Of a stretch of 64,000 bases of DNA, positions 27,340 to 36,928 are shown in pieces. Location: positions 1,240,001 through 1,304,000 of the forward strand of contig NZ_JBCNJT010000002.1 in NCBI RefSeq assembly GCF_039596395.1. The letters are read 5' to 3'. Within the stretch, counting starts at the first letter, position 1, and every line of letters starts with the position of its first letter. The position numbers and the translations under genes are program-made. The notes under the pieces were generated by a model. It made no database searches. It was not told where the DNA came from and saw only the letters and a list, made by a program, of their open reading frames with translations. This DNA is from Fluviicola sp. (GTDB lineage: Bacteria; Bacteroidota; Bacteroidia; Flavobacteriales_D; Crocinitomicaceae).

Positions 27340-27371
27340 TCCCACAGAAATCAAATTTAGATAAAACAAAA

Positions 27372-27396
27372 AACCCTGACGATGCCTGTCAGGGTT
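27372..27396 (-). terminator. Intrinsic terminator of the secreted protein gene at 27417
   Basis: AACCCTGAC and GTCAGGGTT form a perfect 9-bp stem with a 7-base loop. On the minus strand it is followed by TTTTTTGTTTT. It begins 20 bases after the stop codon. Confidence 0.88.
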
Positions 27397-27416
27397 CAAG
27401 ATATCTTTTGATAGAG

Positions 27417-28223
27417 TTATCCCTTAAAGAATTTCTCTGTCTTATTGTCGAAGTTGATGTAATAAGCTCCTTTCAGTAAGTTCGAACAAGGGACCGATGA
27501 GCCGATTCCTTTCTTGACGATATTTCCGTAGGCGTCATAGATCTCGTACTTGGTTTCGATCGGTTTCCCGGAGGCTGTAAAATTGATTTGATCCTTGACC
27601 TTGACCGGGTTCTTGACGACGACAGGAACCGAAGAAGTAAACTTCACGTCTTTGGAGTTTCTTTTTGCACCGGAATGGTCGATTTGAACCACACGAACTG
27701 TATTTTCACCGGAGTGAGGCGCAACCAGGAATTCATAAGAATTTGTTCCCGGTGTTCCTTTTCCCTGAACTTCACCGATTTTCACCCATTTGTTCCAGCG
27801 GTATTGTTCGATAATGAAAGGAAGTTTTCCCTGTTCGTTGGTTGTTTTCCAGGTAAGCATTCCGCTGTTCTGGATTTGAATGTCAACCGTGTTGAAGGTA
27901 CTTCTTGGAAGTAATACCTCCGGATTTAAAATTTTTGGTTTGCACCCATCGTTATGTTCTATAACTATAAATACAGGTTCACCTATTTCTATATTAAAAA
28001 GAGAAAAGTCGATTTCAAAAGCCGAAATGGCTGTTCCGCCCGGAAGGATATCACCGTTTACGGTTACTTTGGTCGCGCAGAAACCAAAACCGTCTCCATC
28101 CTCAGGATTTTGGACGTACAAGTTTTTACCCTGATAGCTTCCTTCAATGGAAAGAACCGCTGAGCTTGAAAAGCTTAGCAGTAACGCGAAAGAGCAAAGT
28201 AAGATTGTTTGTAATTGTTTCAT
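27417..28223 (-). CDS. Exported protein with Fn3-like domain and T9SS-like tail
   Basis: A 268-residue protein with a signal peptide ending SSA before Val, so it is an exception to the Gln rule of this window. Residues ~25-110 have an Ig-like character (YQGKNLYVQNPEDGDGFGFC). A fibronectin-like stretch follows (GMLTWKTTNEQGKLPFIIEQYRWNKW has the typical strand pattern). The last ~55 residues (YEIYDAYGNIVKKG, LLKGAYYINFDN) resemble a short type A sorting domain without the initial YPNP motif. It is probably T9SS-dependent. No enzymatic motif was seen. Confidence 0.6.
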   Translation of the reverse strand: MKQLQTILLCSFALLLSFSSSAVLSIEGSYQGKNLYVQNPEDGDGFGFCATKVTVNGDILPGGTAISAFEIDFSLFNIEIGEPVFIVIEHNDGCKPKILNPEVLLPRSTFNTVDIQIQNSGMLTWKTTNEQGKLPFIIEQYRWNKWVKIGEVQGKGTPGTNSYEFLVAPHSGENTVRVVQIDHSGAKRNSKDVKFTSSVPVVVKNPVKVKDQINFTASGKPIETKYEIYDAYGNIVKKGIGSSVPCSNLLKGAYYINFDNKTEKFFKG

Positions 28224-28477
28224 TTTTATCTAGTAGCTACACTAAAAACTGTGGCAAGTATAATAGCTATTTTTTACATTACCAACATTTTAGAGTACGA
28301 AATTACAAAATTTTTTTCGCTTCAACCAGCCAATGAGTTAATTTATCATGAAATTTCGACCGTTCGTCGATAATTTCGATTAGAAACTTGATATTTGGGA
28401 TATGAATATTTTGTTTTTTTAAGTTATTTTAGTAAAAGATTTTTTCTATTCTTGTATTGAATAAACGCTTGCCTACT

Positions 28478-30196
28478 ATGAAATTAGTTCCCGTAATTTT
28501 CCTGATTCTTATCCTTACATCATGTGGTTCAGATAAAAAGCAATTTGAATTTGCAGGAGGAAGTTTTAAAATGGCTTTGGATAATACACCTACTACTTTT
28601 ATTCCCAGAGAAGTGAACGATGTCTATTCTTTCGAACTGCTTTCACAGGTCATGGAAGGGTTGGTTAGTTTCAACGCGGAAGATCTCTCGCTTCAGCCGC
28701 AAATTGCCGAGAAATGGAGCATCAGCGATGACGGAACGGTTTTTACATTCACGATCCGTGACGATATTTATTTTCACGATAATCCGGTGTTCGGATCCAT
28801 GGATGAGCGCAAGCTGACTGTTGATGACGTCCTGTTCACTTTTGAAAAAGCCTGTAAACCGAATGCAGAAGGAAATCCAACCGCGGCTTACGTGTTCCTG
28901 CTTTCCAACCAGGTAAAAGGAGCAAAGGAATACTACGAAGGAAAAGCAAAATCGATCAGCGGTATGAAGGTCAGAAAGAACACCTTTGAGATTACCCTGT
29001 TGAATCCCGACCAGACCTACATCAATAAACTGGCGAACCTGAGTGCAAGCATCGTGTCGCGAAAAGTTGCAGAAGCAAACAAGGAAACAGATGTAGTTGG
29101 AACAGGCCCTTTTTGTTTTACAAAGCCAACAGATAACGAAACGTATATTTTGCTAAAGAACCCCGATTATTACATGGTCGACAACAAAGGAAATGCATTG
29201 CCTTACCTGGATTCGGTTGTTTTTTATGTGCAGACCAGAAAGCTGGAGCAATTGGAAATGTTTGAACAGGGCAAAACCTTAATGATTTCCGGTTTGCCTA
29301 CTTCCCGCATTACTGAAATGCTGGACGGACGAATTTCTGATTTCAATGCGCAGCCCCCGTTGAAGGAATTGTATAACAATCCTTTATTGACTACTCAGTA
29401 TTATTTCTTCAATATGAATGATCCGCGTTTCCAGGATGTGCGTGTCAGACAGGCATTCAATTATGCGATCGACCGGAAACGCCTGGCGGATAATGTGCTT
29501 CGGAACCAATTTTACGAATACGGGATTTATGGAATTACTCCGCCTATCAGTTCGGTGTTCAAAGGCTACAATTTTTCTGAGATTAAGAAATACGGATATG
29601 ACTTCAACCCTGAAATGGCAAAAAAACTATTGGCTGAAGCAGGTTACCCGGACGGAAAAGGATTCGGAAGTGTGGACCTGAGATTGGATATCAGTGATTT
29701 GAACACGGCGGTTGCAGAAGAATTGGCCGATCAGATTTACCAGACTTTGGGAATCAATGTAAATATTGACGGTTCCAATTTCGAACAACGAAATGAAGAC
29801 GGGAATATGGGACGGGGAGACATGTTCCGTACTGCCTGGGTTGCGGATTATTCCAGCCCGGAAACTTTCCTGGGGAATTTTTACGGGAAAATCGTTCCGA
29901 AATCCAAAGACCTGCCTTCAAGCGGAAACCAATCCCGTTATGTCAATCCGTTGTTTGACAAGTATTTTGAGCAAGGCCGTTCGGCTGACCAGAAAAGAAG
30001 ACTGGAATTATTCTGTAAGGCAGAGATCGAGCTGATGAAGAACCCGCCAATCATCCCGCTTTGGTATGCCAATGATTTCACTTTGAGTTACTCGCGTGTG
30101 CGCAACCTGAAAAATAACCCGATGGAATTTTTGGATTTACGCAAAGTGTATATCAAAGAGTGGACGAAAGAAGAATATTTGAAGTCTATTCAATAA
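28478..30196 (+). CDS. Peptide/oligopeptide ABC transporter substrate-binding lipoprotein
   Basis: A 572-residue lipoprotein of the extracellular solute-binding family 5 (DppA/OppA type). The start at the ATG 28478 gives a clean lipobox (ILTSCG, Cys at about 15); an upstream in-frame TTG at 28457 would add seven residues and is not preferred. Family features are the N-terminal LLSQVMEGLVSFN, the signature region KWSISDDGTVFTFTIR, and DVRVRQAFNYAIDRKRL. No permease or ATPase genes are next to it. It may serve an ABC importer encoded elsewhere. Confidence 0.85.
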   Translation: MKLVPVIFLILILTSCGSDKKQFEFAGGSFKMALDNTPTTFIPREVNDVYSFELLSQVMEGLVSFNAEDLSLQPQIAEKWSISDDGTVFTFTIRDDIYFHDNPVFGSMDERKLTVDDVLFTFEKACKPNAEGNPTAAYVFLLSNQVKGAKEYYEGKAKSISGMKVRKNTFEITLLNPDQTYINKLANLSASIVSRKVAEANKETDVVGTGPFCFTKPTDNETYILLKNPDYYMVDNKGNALPYLDSVVFYVQTRKLEQLEMFEQGKTLMISGLPTSRITEMLDGRISDFNAQPPLKELYNNPLLTTQYYFFNMNDPRFQDVRVRQAFNYAIDRKRLADNVLRNQFYEYGIYGITPPISSVFKGYNFSEIKKYGYDFNPEMAKKLLAEAGYPDGKGFGSVDLRLDISDLNTAVAEELADQIYQTLGINVNIDGSNFEQRNEDGNMGRGDMFRTAWVADYSSPETFLGNFYGKIVPKSKDLPSSGNQSRYVNPLFDKYFEQGRSADQKRRLELFCKAEIELMKNPPIIPLWYANDFTLSYSRVRNLKNNPMEFLDLRKVYIKEWTKEEYLKSIQ

Positions 30197-30227
30197 GTGT
30201 ATATTTACGGGTTGATATAATCAAAGA

Positions 30228-32672
30228 ATGAAAACTATTCTTACCGTATTGTTTTGCGCGTTCGTATCCGTATTGATTGCGCAACCTACCCAAACTGTTC
30301 GTGGTACCGTGCTGGATTCGGAATCGGATTTCCCGGTTTTCGGAGCACAGGTCATCATCAGTCTTTCCGATAGCTCCAAGCTGAAAACCATGACCAACGA
30401 TGAAGGTGTGTTCGAATTTTTGAATGTTCCTGTCGGAAAACATCCCTTATCGATTAAATCAACGGTTTATGAAAACTACTCGGCTTCTGTTGAGGTGAAT
30501 TCCGGGAAGCAAACCGTATTGGAGATCAAGATCAAGGAACGCATCAGTGAAGTAGAAGAAGTAGTGGTTGTGGCACAGAAACAGGGTGAAGTCAAAAATG
30601 AAATGGCGACTGTTTCTGCCCAGCAGTTTTCAGTGGAAGAAACAGAACGTTATGCCGGTTCGCGGGGAGATCCTGCCCGGATGGCGAGTAACTTTGCCGG
30701 AGTTCAGGGAGCCGATGATTCCCGGAATGATATCGTGGTACGCGGAAATTCACCGCTTGGAATTGTTTACAAAGTAGAAGGAATTGATATTCCGAATCCC
30801 TCACACTTCTCCATTTCGGGAAGTTCCGGTGGGCCGGTTTCGATCATCAACAACAAAAGTCTGGCGAATTCAGATTTCTTCATGTCTGCTTTCCCTGCTG
30901 AATACGGAAACTCTGTTTCGGGAATCTTTGATTTGAAACTGCGCAACGGGAATTCCAAACAACACGAATTTACCGGGCAGTTCGGTTTCCTGGGAACAGA
31001 AGTCATGGCGGAAGGACCTTTGAGCAAGAAAACCAATGCGAGTTACCTGATCATGGGCCGTTATTCGACGCTGAGCTTGTTCCAGTTCATGGGAATCCGC
31101 ATCGGTACGGATGCCGTTCCGGTTTATGGCGACGGAGCTTTTAAGTTCAATTTCCCGCTCAAGAAAGGAGGACAGCTTTCCCTTTGGGGAATCGGAGGGA
31201 AAAGCGATATCAAAATCCTGATTTCCGAGCAAACCGAATATACCACCGACTTATACGGAGAAGGTGACCGCGATCAGTATTTCGGAACGGGAATGGCTGT
31301 TGCCGGGTTGACTTATAAGAAATCACTTTCCGAACGTACTTTCCTGACAACAACTTTCTCTGGAAGTATTGAAGACCAGCATTCGCACCATGATTTGTTG
31401 AACCGCTCGTTGGATACGACTTACAACGGTGGCGAGCCGGAAGTGAAAATCCGCGTGGACAGCATTTACCGCATCATGGGTTATGACTTCAAGATTGCGA
31501 AATACTCGGGAATGTTCAGCATCAATCACAAGATCGGTAAGCAGCACATTATCAAAGCAGGATTGAATGCGGATTTCCTGACCTTCAACATGATCGACAG
31601 TGTTTTGAATACTTCGGGAACAGCTTTCATCAATCGCTGGGACTATAAAGGCCAGGGAGGAATTTTAGTGCAGCCTTTCTTCCAGTGGAAATACCGCATC
31701 ACGGAAACCATGGATTTCACAGCCGGATTGCATGCGCAGTATTATTCATTCAGCAATTCACTAAGTCCGGTGGAACCGCGTTTGGGTTGGAAATGGTCGA
31801 TGAAAGGAAACCAGAAATTATTTGCCGGTGCCGGATTACATAGTCAGACACAACCTTATTATACCTACACGTATCACCTGGAAGATGCAGCCGGAAACCA
31901 GATCTACCACAATAAGAACATGGGTTTCACCAAGTCGATGCATTCCGCTATCGGTTATGAAAAGAATTTCAAGAAAGGATTCCAGTTCAAGACGGAAATT
32001 TATTACCAGTACCTGTATGAAGTTCCGGTAACGGTTCAGCCTTCTTCCTTCTCGATGATCAACCAGGGAAGCGGTTTTGCGCGTTTCTTCCCGGATACGT
32101 TGAAGAATACCGGAACGGGAATGAATTACGGTCTGGAACTAACGCTTCAAAAGTTCTTCGACAAGAGTTTTTATGTGCTCACAACCGTTTCTATCTACGA
32201 CAGTAAATACAAGGGAAGCGATGGTGTGGAGCGCAATACCAGCTACAATGGATTGTATACGGCAAACGTATTGTTCGGAAAAGAATTCAAGCTGGGTAAA
32301 AAACACACGCTTGGTTTGGGTGGAAAAGTAACGGTAGCAGGAGGAAAGCGCTACGGCTATATCAATCTGCCGGCTACAACGGCTCAAAAGGAATTAATCT
32401 TCAGCGATTCGGCATTCAATACGCGTCAGTTCAAAGACTATTTCCGTGCGGATTTAAAGATCAGCTGGAAAATGAACGCGAAGAAAGTTACGCACGAGAT
32501 CGGTTTGGATTTGGTAAACATCCTGAATACACGAAATATCCTGGGATTGGCTTACGCGCCTGATCTGGCGGATCCGAGCAAAGAACCCTTGGCAGAGAAG
32601 ACGCAGCTGGGCTTCCTTCCGATTTTCTATTACCGGATCAGTTTCAAATTGGCCAGCGGAAAGAAAGAATAA
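30228..32672 (+). CDS. TonB-dependent receptor with carboxypeptidase-like regulatory domain
   Basis: An 814-residue outer-membrane receptor. The signal peptide ends LIA before Gln20. Residues ~24-105 form a carboxypeptidase-D-like regulatory domain (RGTVLDSESDFPVFGAQV). The plug domain (about 120-240) has DIVVRGNSPLGIVYKVEGI and SVSGIFDLKLRNG. The rest is the 22-strand barrel. No SusD partner or TonB box function can be confirmed, so the substrate is unknown. It follows the peptide-binding lipoprotein by 31 bases in the same direction and could share its transcript. Confidence 0.9.
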   Translation: MKTILTVLFCAFVSVLIAQPTQTVRGTVLDSESDFPVFGAQVIISLSDSSKLKTMTNDEGVFEFLNVPVGKHPLSIKSTVYENYSASVEVNSGKQTVLEIKIKERISEVEEVVVVAQKQGEVKNEMATVSAQQFSVEETERYAGSRGDPARMASNFAGVQGADDSRNDIVVRGNSPLGIVYKVEGIDIPNPSHFSISGSSGGPVSIINNKSLANSDFFMSAFPAEYGNSVSGIFDLKLRNGNSKQHEFTGQFGFLGTEVMAEGPLSKKTNASYLIMGRYSTLSLFQFMGIRIGTDAVPVYGDGAFKFNFPLKKGGQLSLWGIGGKSDIKILISEQTEYTTDLYGEGDRDQYFGTGMAVAGLTYKKSLSERTFLTTTFSGSIEDQHSHHDLLNRSLDTTYNGGEPEVKIRVDSIYRIMGYDFKIAKYSGMFSINHKIGKQHIIKAGLNADFLTFNMIDSVLNTSGTAFINRWDYKGQGGILVQPFFQWKYRITETMDFTAGLHAQYYSFSNSLSPVEPRLGWKWSMKGNQKLFAGAGLHSQTQPYYTYTYHLEDAAGNQIYHNKNMGFTKSMHSAIGYEKNFKKGFQFKTEIYYQYLYEVPVTVQPSSFSMINQGSGFARFFPDTLKNTGTGMNYGLELTLQKFFDKSFYVLTTVSIYDSKYKGSDGVERNTSYNGLYTANVLFGKEFKLGKKHTLGLGGKVTVAGGKRYGYINLPATTAQKELIFSDSAFNTRQFKDYFRADLKISWKMNAKKVTHEIGLDLVNILNTRNILGLAYAPDLADPSKEPLAEKTQLGFLPIFYYRISFKLASGKKE

Positions 32673-32765
32673 CACTTAATTGTTTTGATCGGGCTTCTTT
32701 TTGTCTGAAATTAGGATGAAAACGTAATTCCGAAATGTTACGTCTGACTATCAAAATGTGTGAAG

Positions 32766-33509
32766 ATGCGAGATTGGAAAGGATTCTGGATTGTTATAAC
32801 CATTGCTTCGCTGCTTCTTGCGTGCAATAGTCCCAAACGGCAAAAGAAAATCAACGACGGAAAACTCTTTGAGAAACTCAAAGAACAGAAAGGGTATTTA
32901 AACGCTGAGGAATTACAACGCCTCGAACGCGATTTTTCACTCAAATTATTGGATAAATACGATCTTTCGGGTTACGACGAAGAAGACACGCTGGCCACTT
33001 TTTTAAGAGTCGGTAAAGATGTCTGGATTGCAAGCTGCTACTTGGAAAATCCCGCAGAAACCCATTATCCGTTTTTCCGGTTGACCGAAACCAAGGAGAA
33101 AGGATTCAAAATAATGAGTAATGGATTAATTCCGATAGCGAATGGAGCATGTGCTTATGAATTGAGCAAATTGCTGGTCCGGTCGGGAGAATACATTTTT
33201 CTTTCCCGGATAATTACCGAAGGCGGGAATTGTGTTGATTCACCGGTGGCGTTCCGTTTGAACGGAAAAATGGTTAACAGAGGCCTTGACTTTGCTGTAG
33301 CTGTTTGGATGGATTCCCGCGAAGAACATACTCCTGTTCAAAGTGAATTCACGATTGAATCCAAAACTCCGCAAAGCATCGTGATGCATGTGCACGAAAA
33401 AGTGATTGATACGGAAATTGATGAGGAATTAAGATCCCGGGATTACGACCTCCGTTTTGAGGTGAAAAACAATACGATTTATTTCAGGGATACAGTTTTT
33501 TATAACTAA
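32766..33509 (+). CDS. Lipoprotein of unknown function
   Basis: A 247-residue predicted lipoprotein from the ATG at 32766 (lipobox LLLACN, Cys at about 19); an upstream GTG at 32760 would add only two residues. The mature part is mixed alpha/beta with conserved-looking aromatic and acidic residues but no recognised family. It is 93 bases downstream of the TonB receptor and convergent with the CHAP amidase gene. Confidence 0.6.
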   Translation: MRDWKGFWIVITIASLLLACNSPKRQKKINDGKLFEKLKEQKGYLNAEELQRLERDFSLKLLDKYDLSGYDEEDTLATFLRVGKDVWIASCYLENPAETHYPFFRLTETKEKGFKIMSNGLIPIANGACAYELSKLLVRSGEYIFLSRIITEGGNCVDSPVAFRLNGKMVNRGLDFAVAVWMDSREEHTPVQSEFTIESKTPQSIVMHVHEKVIDTEIDEELRSRDYDLRFEVKNNTIYFRDTVFYN

Positions 33510-33546
33510 TATCGTAATAGGCTGCTCTAACGTTTGCCGTATCGAA

Positions 33547-34152
33547 TCAAAAGCTGGCGCTTTTTCTCATGCGTAACCAACCCAGAATCCGCGAATGGTC
33601 GATTTCCCACAATCCATCCGTTTGTTCCAGGTCAAAAACATCCCTCGGGTGATCCGGGTTCCCGGCATTCTGCTGGATGATCTCTACTTCATCTTCAGTA
33701 ACATTTGAAACAATCACCACATGTCCGTATTCATTCGTCCAGGTTGCGTCCATAACAATTAAATCACCGATCTGAGGTTTGGTCTTGCTGGGATTGGTGT
33801 ATTGGATCAAATCACGGTCTTTGTTTAATTCACCGTCTTTGAGATCTTTATTGAAGAAGTCGATGGCGTTTCCGTAAGCGTTCGGCATTTTGTGTTTGTA
33901 GTATTCGTAATAATAGCGTTTTACGAATTCCACACACTGGTATTTCAACCCGATGTTGTATCCGTCGGGAGAAGTGTTTCTTCCGCTGACGTTGCCCATT
34001 CCGCCGTTGTAGTACACCACTACGTTATTTAAACTGTCCAACCGGTCACCGATTTGGTAATTGCGCGTTGGGGCGGTGTTTTTCTGATAGAGAAGGAAGA
34101 CCAGGACACTTGTGGCACTAATGGCAAGTAACAGGAAGACGGTTTTTTTCAT
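33547..34152 (-). CDS. CHAP-domain amidase/endopeptidase
   Basis: A 201-residue protein with an N-terminal membrane anchor or signal (about 4-22) and a CHAP domain, a NlpC/P60-clan cysteine amidase that cleaves peptidoglycan peptides or glutathionylspermidine-like amides. Catalytic candidates are Cys73 (YQCVEFVKRYY), His144 (EYGHVVIVSNV) and Asn162 (QQNAGN). It follows the SpoIIE phosphatase gene with a 3-base gap, so it is the distal member of that operon. It is likely a periplasmic wall hydrolase. Confidence 0.85.
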   Translation of the reverse strand: MKKTVFLLLAISATSVLVFLLYQKNTAPTRNYQIGDRLDSLNNVVVYYNGGMGNVSGRNTSPDGYNIGLKYQCVEFVKRYYYEYYKHKMPNAYGNAIDFFNKDLKDGELNKDRDLIQYTNPSKTKPQIGDLIVMDATWTNEYGHVVIVSNVTEDEVEIIQQNAGNPDHPRDVFDLEQTDGLWEIDHSRILGWLRMRKSASF

Positions 34153-34155
34153 CGG

Positions 34156-35505
34156 TTAAAGTCGGATACCCAGGACACAAATATCATCAATTTGTTCCAA
34201 TTCCCCTTTCCATTCGTAAAACGTTTCAGGCAGTATTTTTTGCAGGTCTTTTTCCCGGTTGTTCAAAAGGAGTTCCTGGAAATTTTTGTACCGGAATTTC
34301 TTCCCTTTTGGCCCTCCGAACTGATCTGCAAAACCATCTGTAAACAAAACCAGCAAATCACCTGTTTGGAACGGGAATTCCTGTTGCGTAAAAGGTTTCA
34401 GGTCGTGTGAATAGCCGACCGGTTGTCTGTTCGCCTTTCGTTCTTCGAGTGTTTGCCCCGAAATATGGTAAACCCCATTATTGGCAGCCGCAAAAACGTA
34501 GGTGTTCACTTTCCGGTCGATCCGCAGGATCGAAATATCCATTCCGTCTTTGTATTCACTGCTTTTACCTTCCTTGTCGAATGCAGCAATAATCCCCGAA
34601 CGCAGTTCGTTCAGAATTTCTGCAGGTTCCAATACACCTTTGTTCTCTACAATCTCATTCAGAAGATTAATTCCCAGTACGCTCATCAATGCTCCCGGAA
34701 CACCATGACCGGTGCAGTCACCAACAGCAACGAAGCGGTATTGTTCATTTTGGAAAATCCAGTAAAAATCGCCGCTTACAATGTCTTTGGGCTGGAACAG
34801 GAGAAAAGATCCGGGGAAAAGCGTTTGCAGGTTATTTCTGCCCGGCAATAAGGCCAACTGAATGCGTTGTGCATATTGAATGCTGTCGAGCATGTCTTTG
34901 TTCTTTGCTTCGATGACCTGTTTTTGTTTCAGGATGTGTTTCTGTGATTTCAGCATGTCTTCCTTGAAGAACAAAATAAAAAGCGAACTGATCATAAAAA
35001 GCAGCAGCAAATTGACATTCCCGATAATGGTTTGAACCGTTTCGGATTGCTCCAGGTCCGTAATAAACGGCTTATGCAAATTCAGCCAGGTGATCAAACC
35101 GAAAAATGAAAGAATGGCAAAGGCAATGAATCCCTGAATGGTTTTTCGCCGGTCAAACATCACGGCACTGATCATGCACATAATCAACAGGTAAAAATGC
35201 AGGTTTGTTTGCAAGCCGTAGGCCAGCGTTCCTTCAATGAAGTAAATGAATCCACAGCAAACGTGAAAGAAGAAAGCCTGCCGGTATTTTTTCCGGTGAA
35301 TGAGGAAGAAAGTCACCAAACTGGCCAGGAAGAAAAAACCGTTGTTGAAAATGCCTGCCGGCTGATGGTAGTAAAAATAGATTGGCGTGTAACAGAACAT
35401 GATAGTTGCCGTCAACAGGGCGATCAGATTTCCAATACGGATCTTACGATTCAGAGAATCAGGGTTCTCAGTAGTAATTCCGTTGTTGAGTATTTGCGCA
35501 ATCAT
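34156..35505 (-). CDS. Membrane-anchored SpoIIE-type PP2C serine phosphatase
   Basis: About 449 residues. The N-terminal half has six predicted helices (about residues 25-200), then a coiled-coil linker (KSQKHILKQKQVIEAKNKDM), then a PPM/SpoIIE domain with DFYWIF, VAVGDCTGHGVPGALMS and LVLFTDGFADQFGG, whose aspartates bind metal. Such proteins act in partner-switching or ligand-gated signalling. The start at 35505 is preferred over 35559, which gives a Met-rich, unlikely extension. TATATTTA five bases before the chosen ATG would suit the leaderless pattern seen elsewhere. The CHAP amidase gene follows. Confidence 0.82.
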   Translation of the reverse strand: MIAQILNNGITTENPDSLNRKIRIGNLIALLTATIMFCYTPIYFYYHQPAGIFNNGFFFLASLVTFFLIHRKKYRQAFFFHVCCGFIYFIEGTLAYGLQTNLHFYLLIMCMISAVMFDRRKTIQGFIAFAILSFFGLITWLNLHKPFITDLEQSETVQTIIGNVNLLLLFMISSLFILFFKEDMLKSQKHILKQKQVIEAKNKDMLDSIQYAQRIQLALLPGRNNLQTLFPGSFLLFQPKDIVSGDFYWIFQNEQYRFVAVGDCTGHGVPGALMSVLGINLLNEIVENKGVLEPAEILNELRSGIIAAFDKEGKSSEYKDGMDISILRIDRKVNTYVFAAANNGVYHISGQTLEERKANRQPVGYSHDLKPFTQQEFPFQTGDLLVLFTDGFADQFGGPKGKKFRYKNFQELLLNNREKDLQKILPETFYEWKGELEQIDDICVLGIRL

Positions 35506-35626
35506 GGGGTTAAATATAGCATTCTGCATCATGCGAACCACATAGTACATAGCGCACATAGCTTTATTTGTACTCTTTGAGGGCTATATCTATGATCTAT
35601 GTTTTCTATATGACCTATATGGTTTA

Positions 35627-36364
35627 TTATAGCTTTTGTTTGCTCCACGCAATTACGTTAACGCCCGGTGAATAATGAATGCGATCCGGTGGATGGTTCA
35701 GATCAATTTTTCCCAGCCGATAATCCGTATGGATTTCTTCGACCTTCACTTGCTGCAATTCCCAGGGCAGGTGATGAATTTCATAGATATAAGTTTGCGG
35801 ACCACGATCCAGGTACAGGCAATACCTTTCCGTCAGCCACGAGTCCAGTTCTGTTTTTGGCACGCTCTGATCTGAAACCGCATATTTCGCAGAGAAGCGG
35901 AATCCTTTTTTCTTCAGGTCTGAAGTATATTCCTGAAGGATGTTTTTCCGGACCCGGACCATTTTTGCTTTTTCATAAGGCAATCCCGAAAGCAACCTGG
36001 AAAGTTTGGCCGAAACCAGCTTTTGCGCTTCGATATTCAGGAAATAAACCCCGGCTTTCCCATTGTAATTCACATAAGTCCGGACATTGATTTCGTGAAA
36101 ATCGGAAACAGGAGAAAAAGCGGGCAGGTTTTTCGGACGGATCTTTTGCATCGTAAATGCGACCACGGAAATCCATGCTTCTCCGTCAAAAGTATCGAGT
36201 GTCAGATCCTTTGGAATAAAAGGTTCCAGTAAATCCGGGGAAACTTTCCAGTGAAGGAATAAAGCATGGTTCCATTCCTGGTAATACCTCCAGCTTTTTG
36301 CCGGGAGTGGCCAGGATCTGTGGGAAACAGATTGAAAAAGCGCGTTTTTGGTTTCTTTTTTCAT
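35627..36364 (-). CDS. YqjF-family DUF2071 protein
   Basis: A 245-residue cytoplasmic protein of the DUF2071/YqjF family (acetoacetate-decarboxylase-like fold). Family motifs are MGNHALFLHWKVSP-like WNHALFLHWKV at about 29, DTFDGEAWISVVAFTM, INVRTYVNYNGKAGVYFLNIE, and the C-terminal HYSPGVNVIAWS. The biochemical role of the family is unknown. The start overlaps the stop of the upstream gene by four bases, so the two are coupled. Confidence 0.85.
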   Translation of the reverse strand: MKKETKNALFQSVSHRSWPLPAKSWRYYQEWNHALFLHWKVSPDLLEPFIPKDLTLDTFDGEAWISVVAFTMQKIRPKNLPAFSPVSDFHEINVRTYVNYNGKAGVYFLNIEAQKLVSAKLSRLLSGLPYEKAKMVRVRKNILQEYTSDLKKKGFRFSAKYAVSDQSVPKTELDSWLTERYCLYLDRGPQTYIYEIHHLPWELQQVKVEEIHTDYRLGKIDLNHPPDRIHYSPGVNVIAWSKQKL

Positions 36365-36861
36365 GATTGAGAGGAAATAGTTTCTGCTTTCAAAAGCGTA
36401 TTCAACCGTTTTTTGCTTCCTCTAGCTTCCCCTTTAAATGCCAGTATCATGAGTAGATAAGCAACCAGGAACATTCCAATGGGAATGACTAAAAAAGGGC
36501 TAAGGCCTTCAAAGTAGAAGTGCAACAGCCGGCGGAACAGTACCAGCAGAATAACTGCGGACGGAATTGCCAATAGTGAGAAATAAACAATCATGAATAT
36601 CCTTACGAATAACGTTAAAGTCATGGATAGATCAACTTCTGTTTTCCCTAAGCAGGTTGTAATAGTTCCTTTTATTTCCGGTAAGAAAGAGTTTTGGTAG
36701 TTGATGTTCCGGTTTATTTTGAATGTATTTCCAACGAGTTTTCCGTTATATTCCGAAAAGAGCAGGTGAGCGATATGCTCTTTGACTTCTTCAGGAGATA
36801 ATTTGGTGACGATCCGGTATTTTTCTACGGGTAGAAATTGCTTGATTCGATTGGATTCCAT
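36361..36861 (-). CDS. Two-helix membrane protein of unknown function
   Basis: A 166-residue protein with an N-terminal soluble part (1-~75) containing an EEVKEHIAHLLFSEY stretch, two predicted membrane helices (about 85-108 and 120-142) and a basic tail. It is the first gene of the operon with the DUF2071 gene and divergent from ywbE (67 bases between starts). No family was recognised. Confidence 0.6.
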   Translation of the reverse strand: MESNRIKQFLPVEKYRIVTKLSPEEVKEHIAHLLFSEYNGKLVGNTFKINRNINYQNSFLPEIKGTITTCLGKTEVDLSMTLTLFVRIFMIVYFSLLAIPSAVILLVLFRRLLHFYFEGLSPFLVIPIGMFLVAYLLMILAFKGEARGSKKRLNTLLKAETISSQS

Positions 36862-36916
36862 TTTCGGACGAATTGTCTTTTAAAGGTAATAAAATCCTTC
36901 ATTCAATGTCCTTGCT

Positions 36917-36924
36917 TATCTTTG
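36917..36924 (+). promoter_or_regulatory. -7 element TATCTTTG, four bases before an ATG
   Basis: A perfect TAnnTTTG match ending 4 bases before the ywbE ATG at 36929, the same spacing as at mnmE and the HAD gene. It implies a leaderless mRNA. A -33 box is not evident. Confidence 0.5.
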
Positions 36925-36928
36925 AACC

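Noticed and set aside
35560-35626. Repeated CTATAT words as a promoter
   Set aside because: They are simple low-complexity repeats without a TTG/TAnnTTTG pair at the right spacing.
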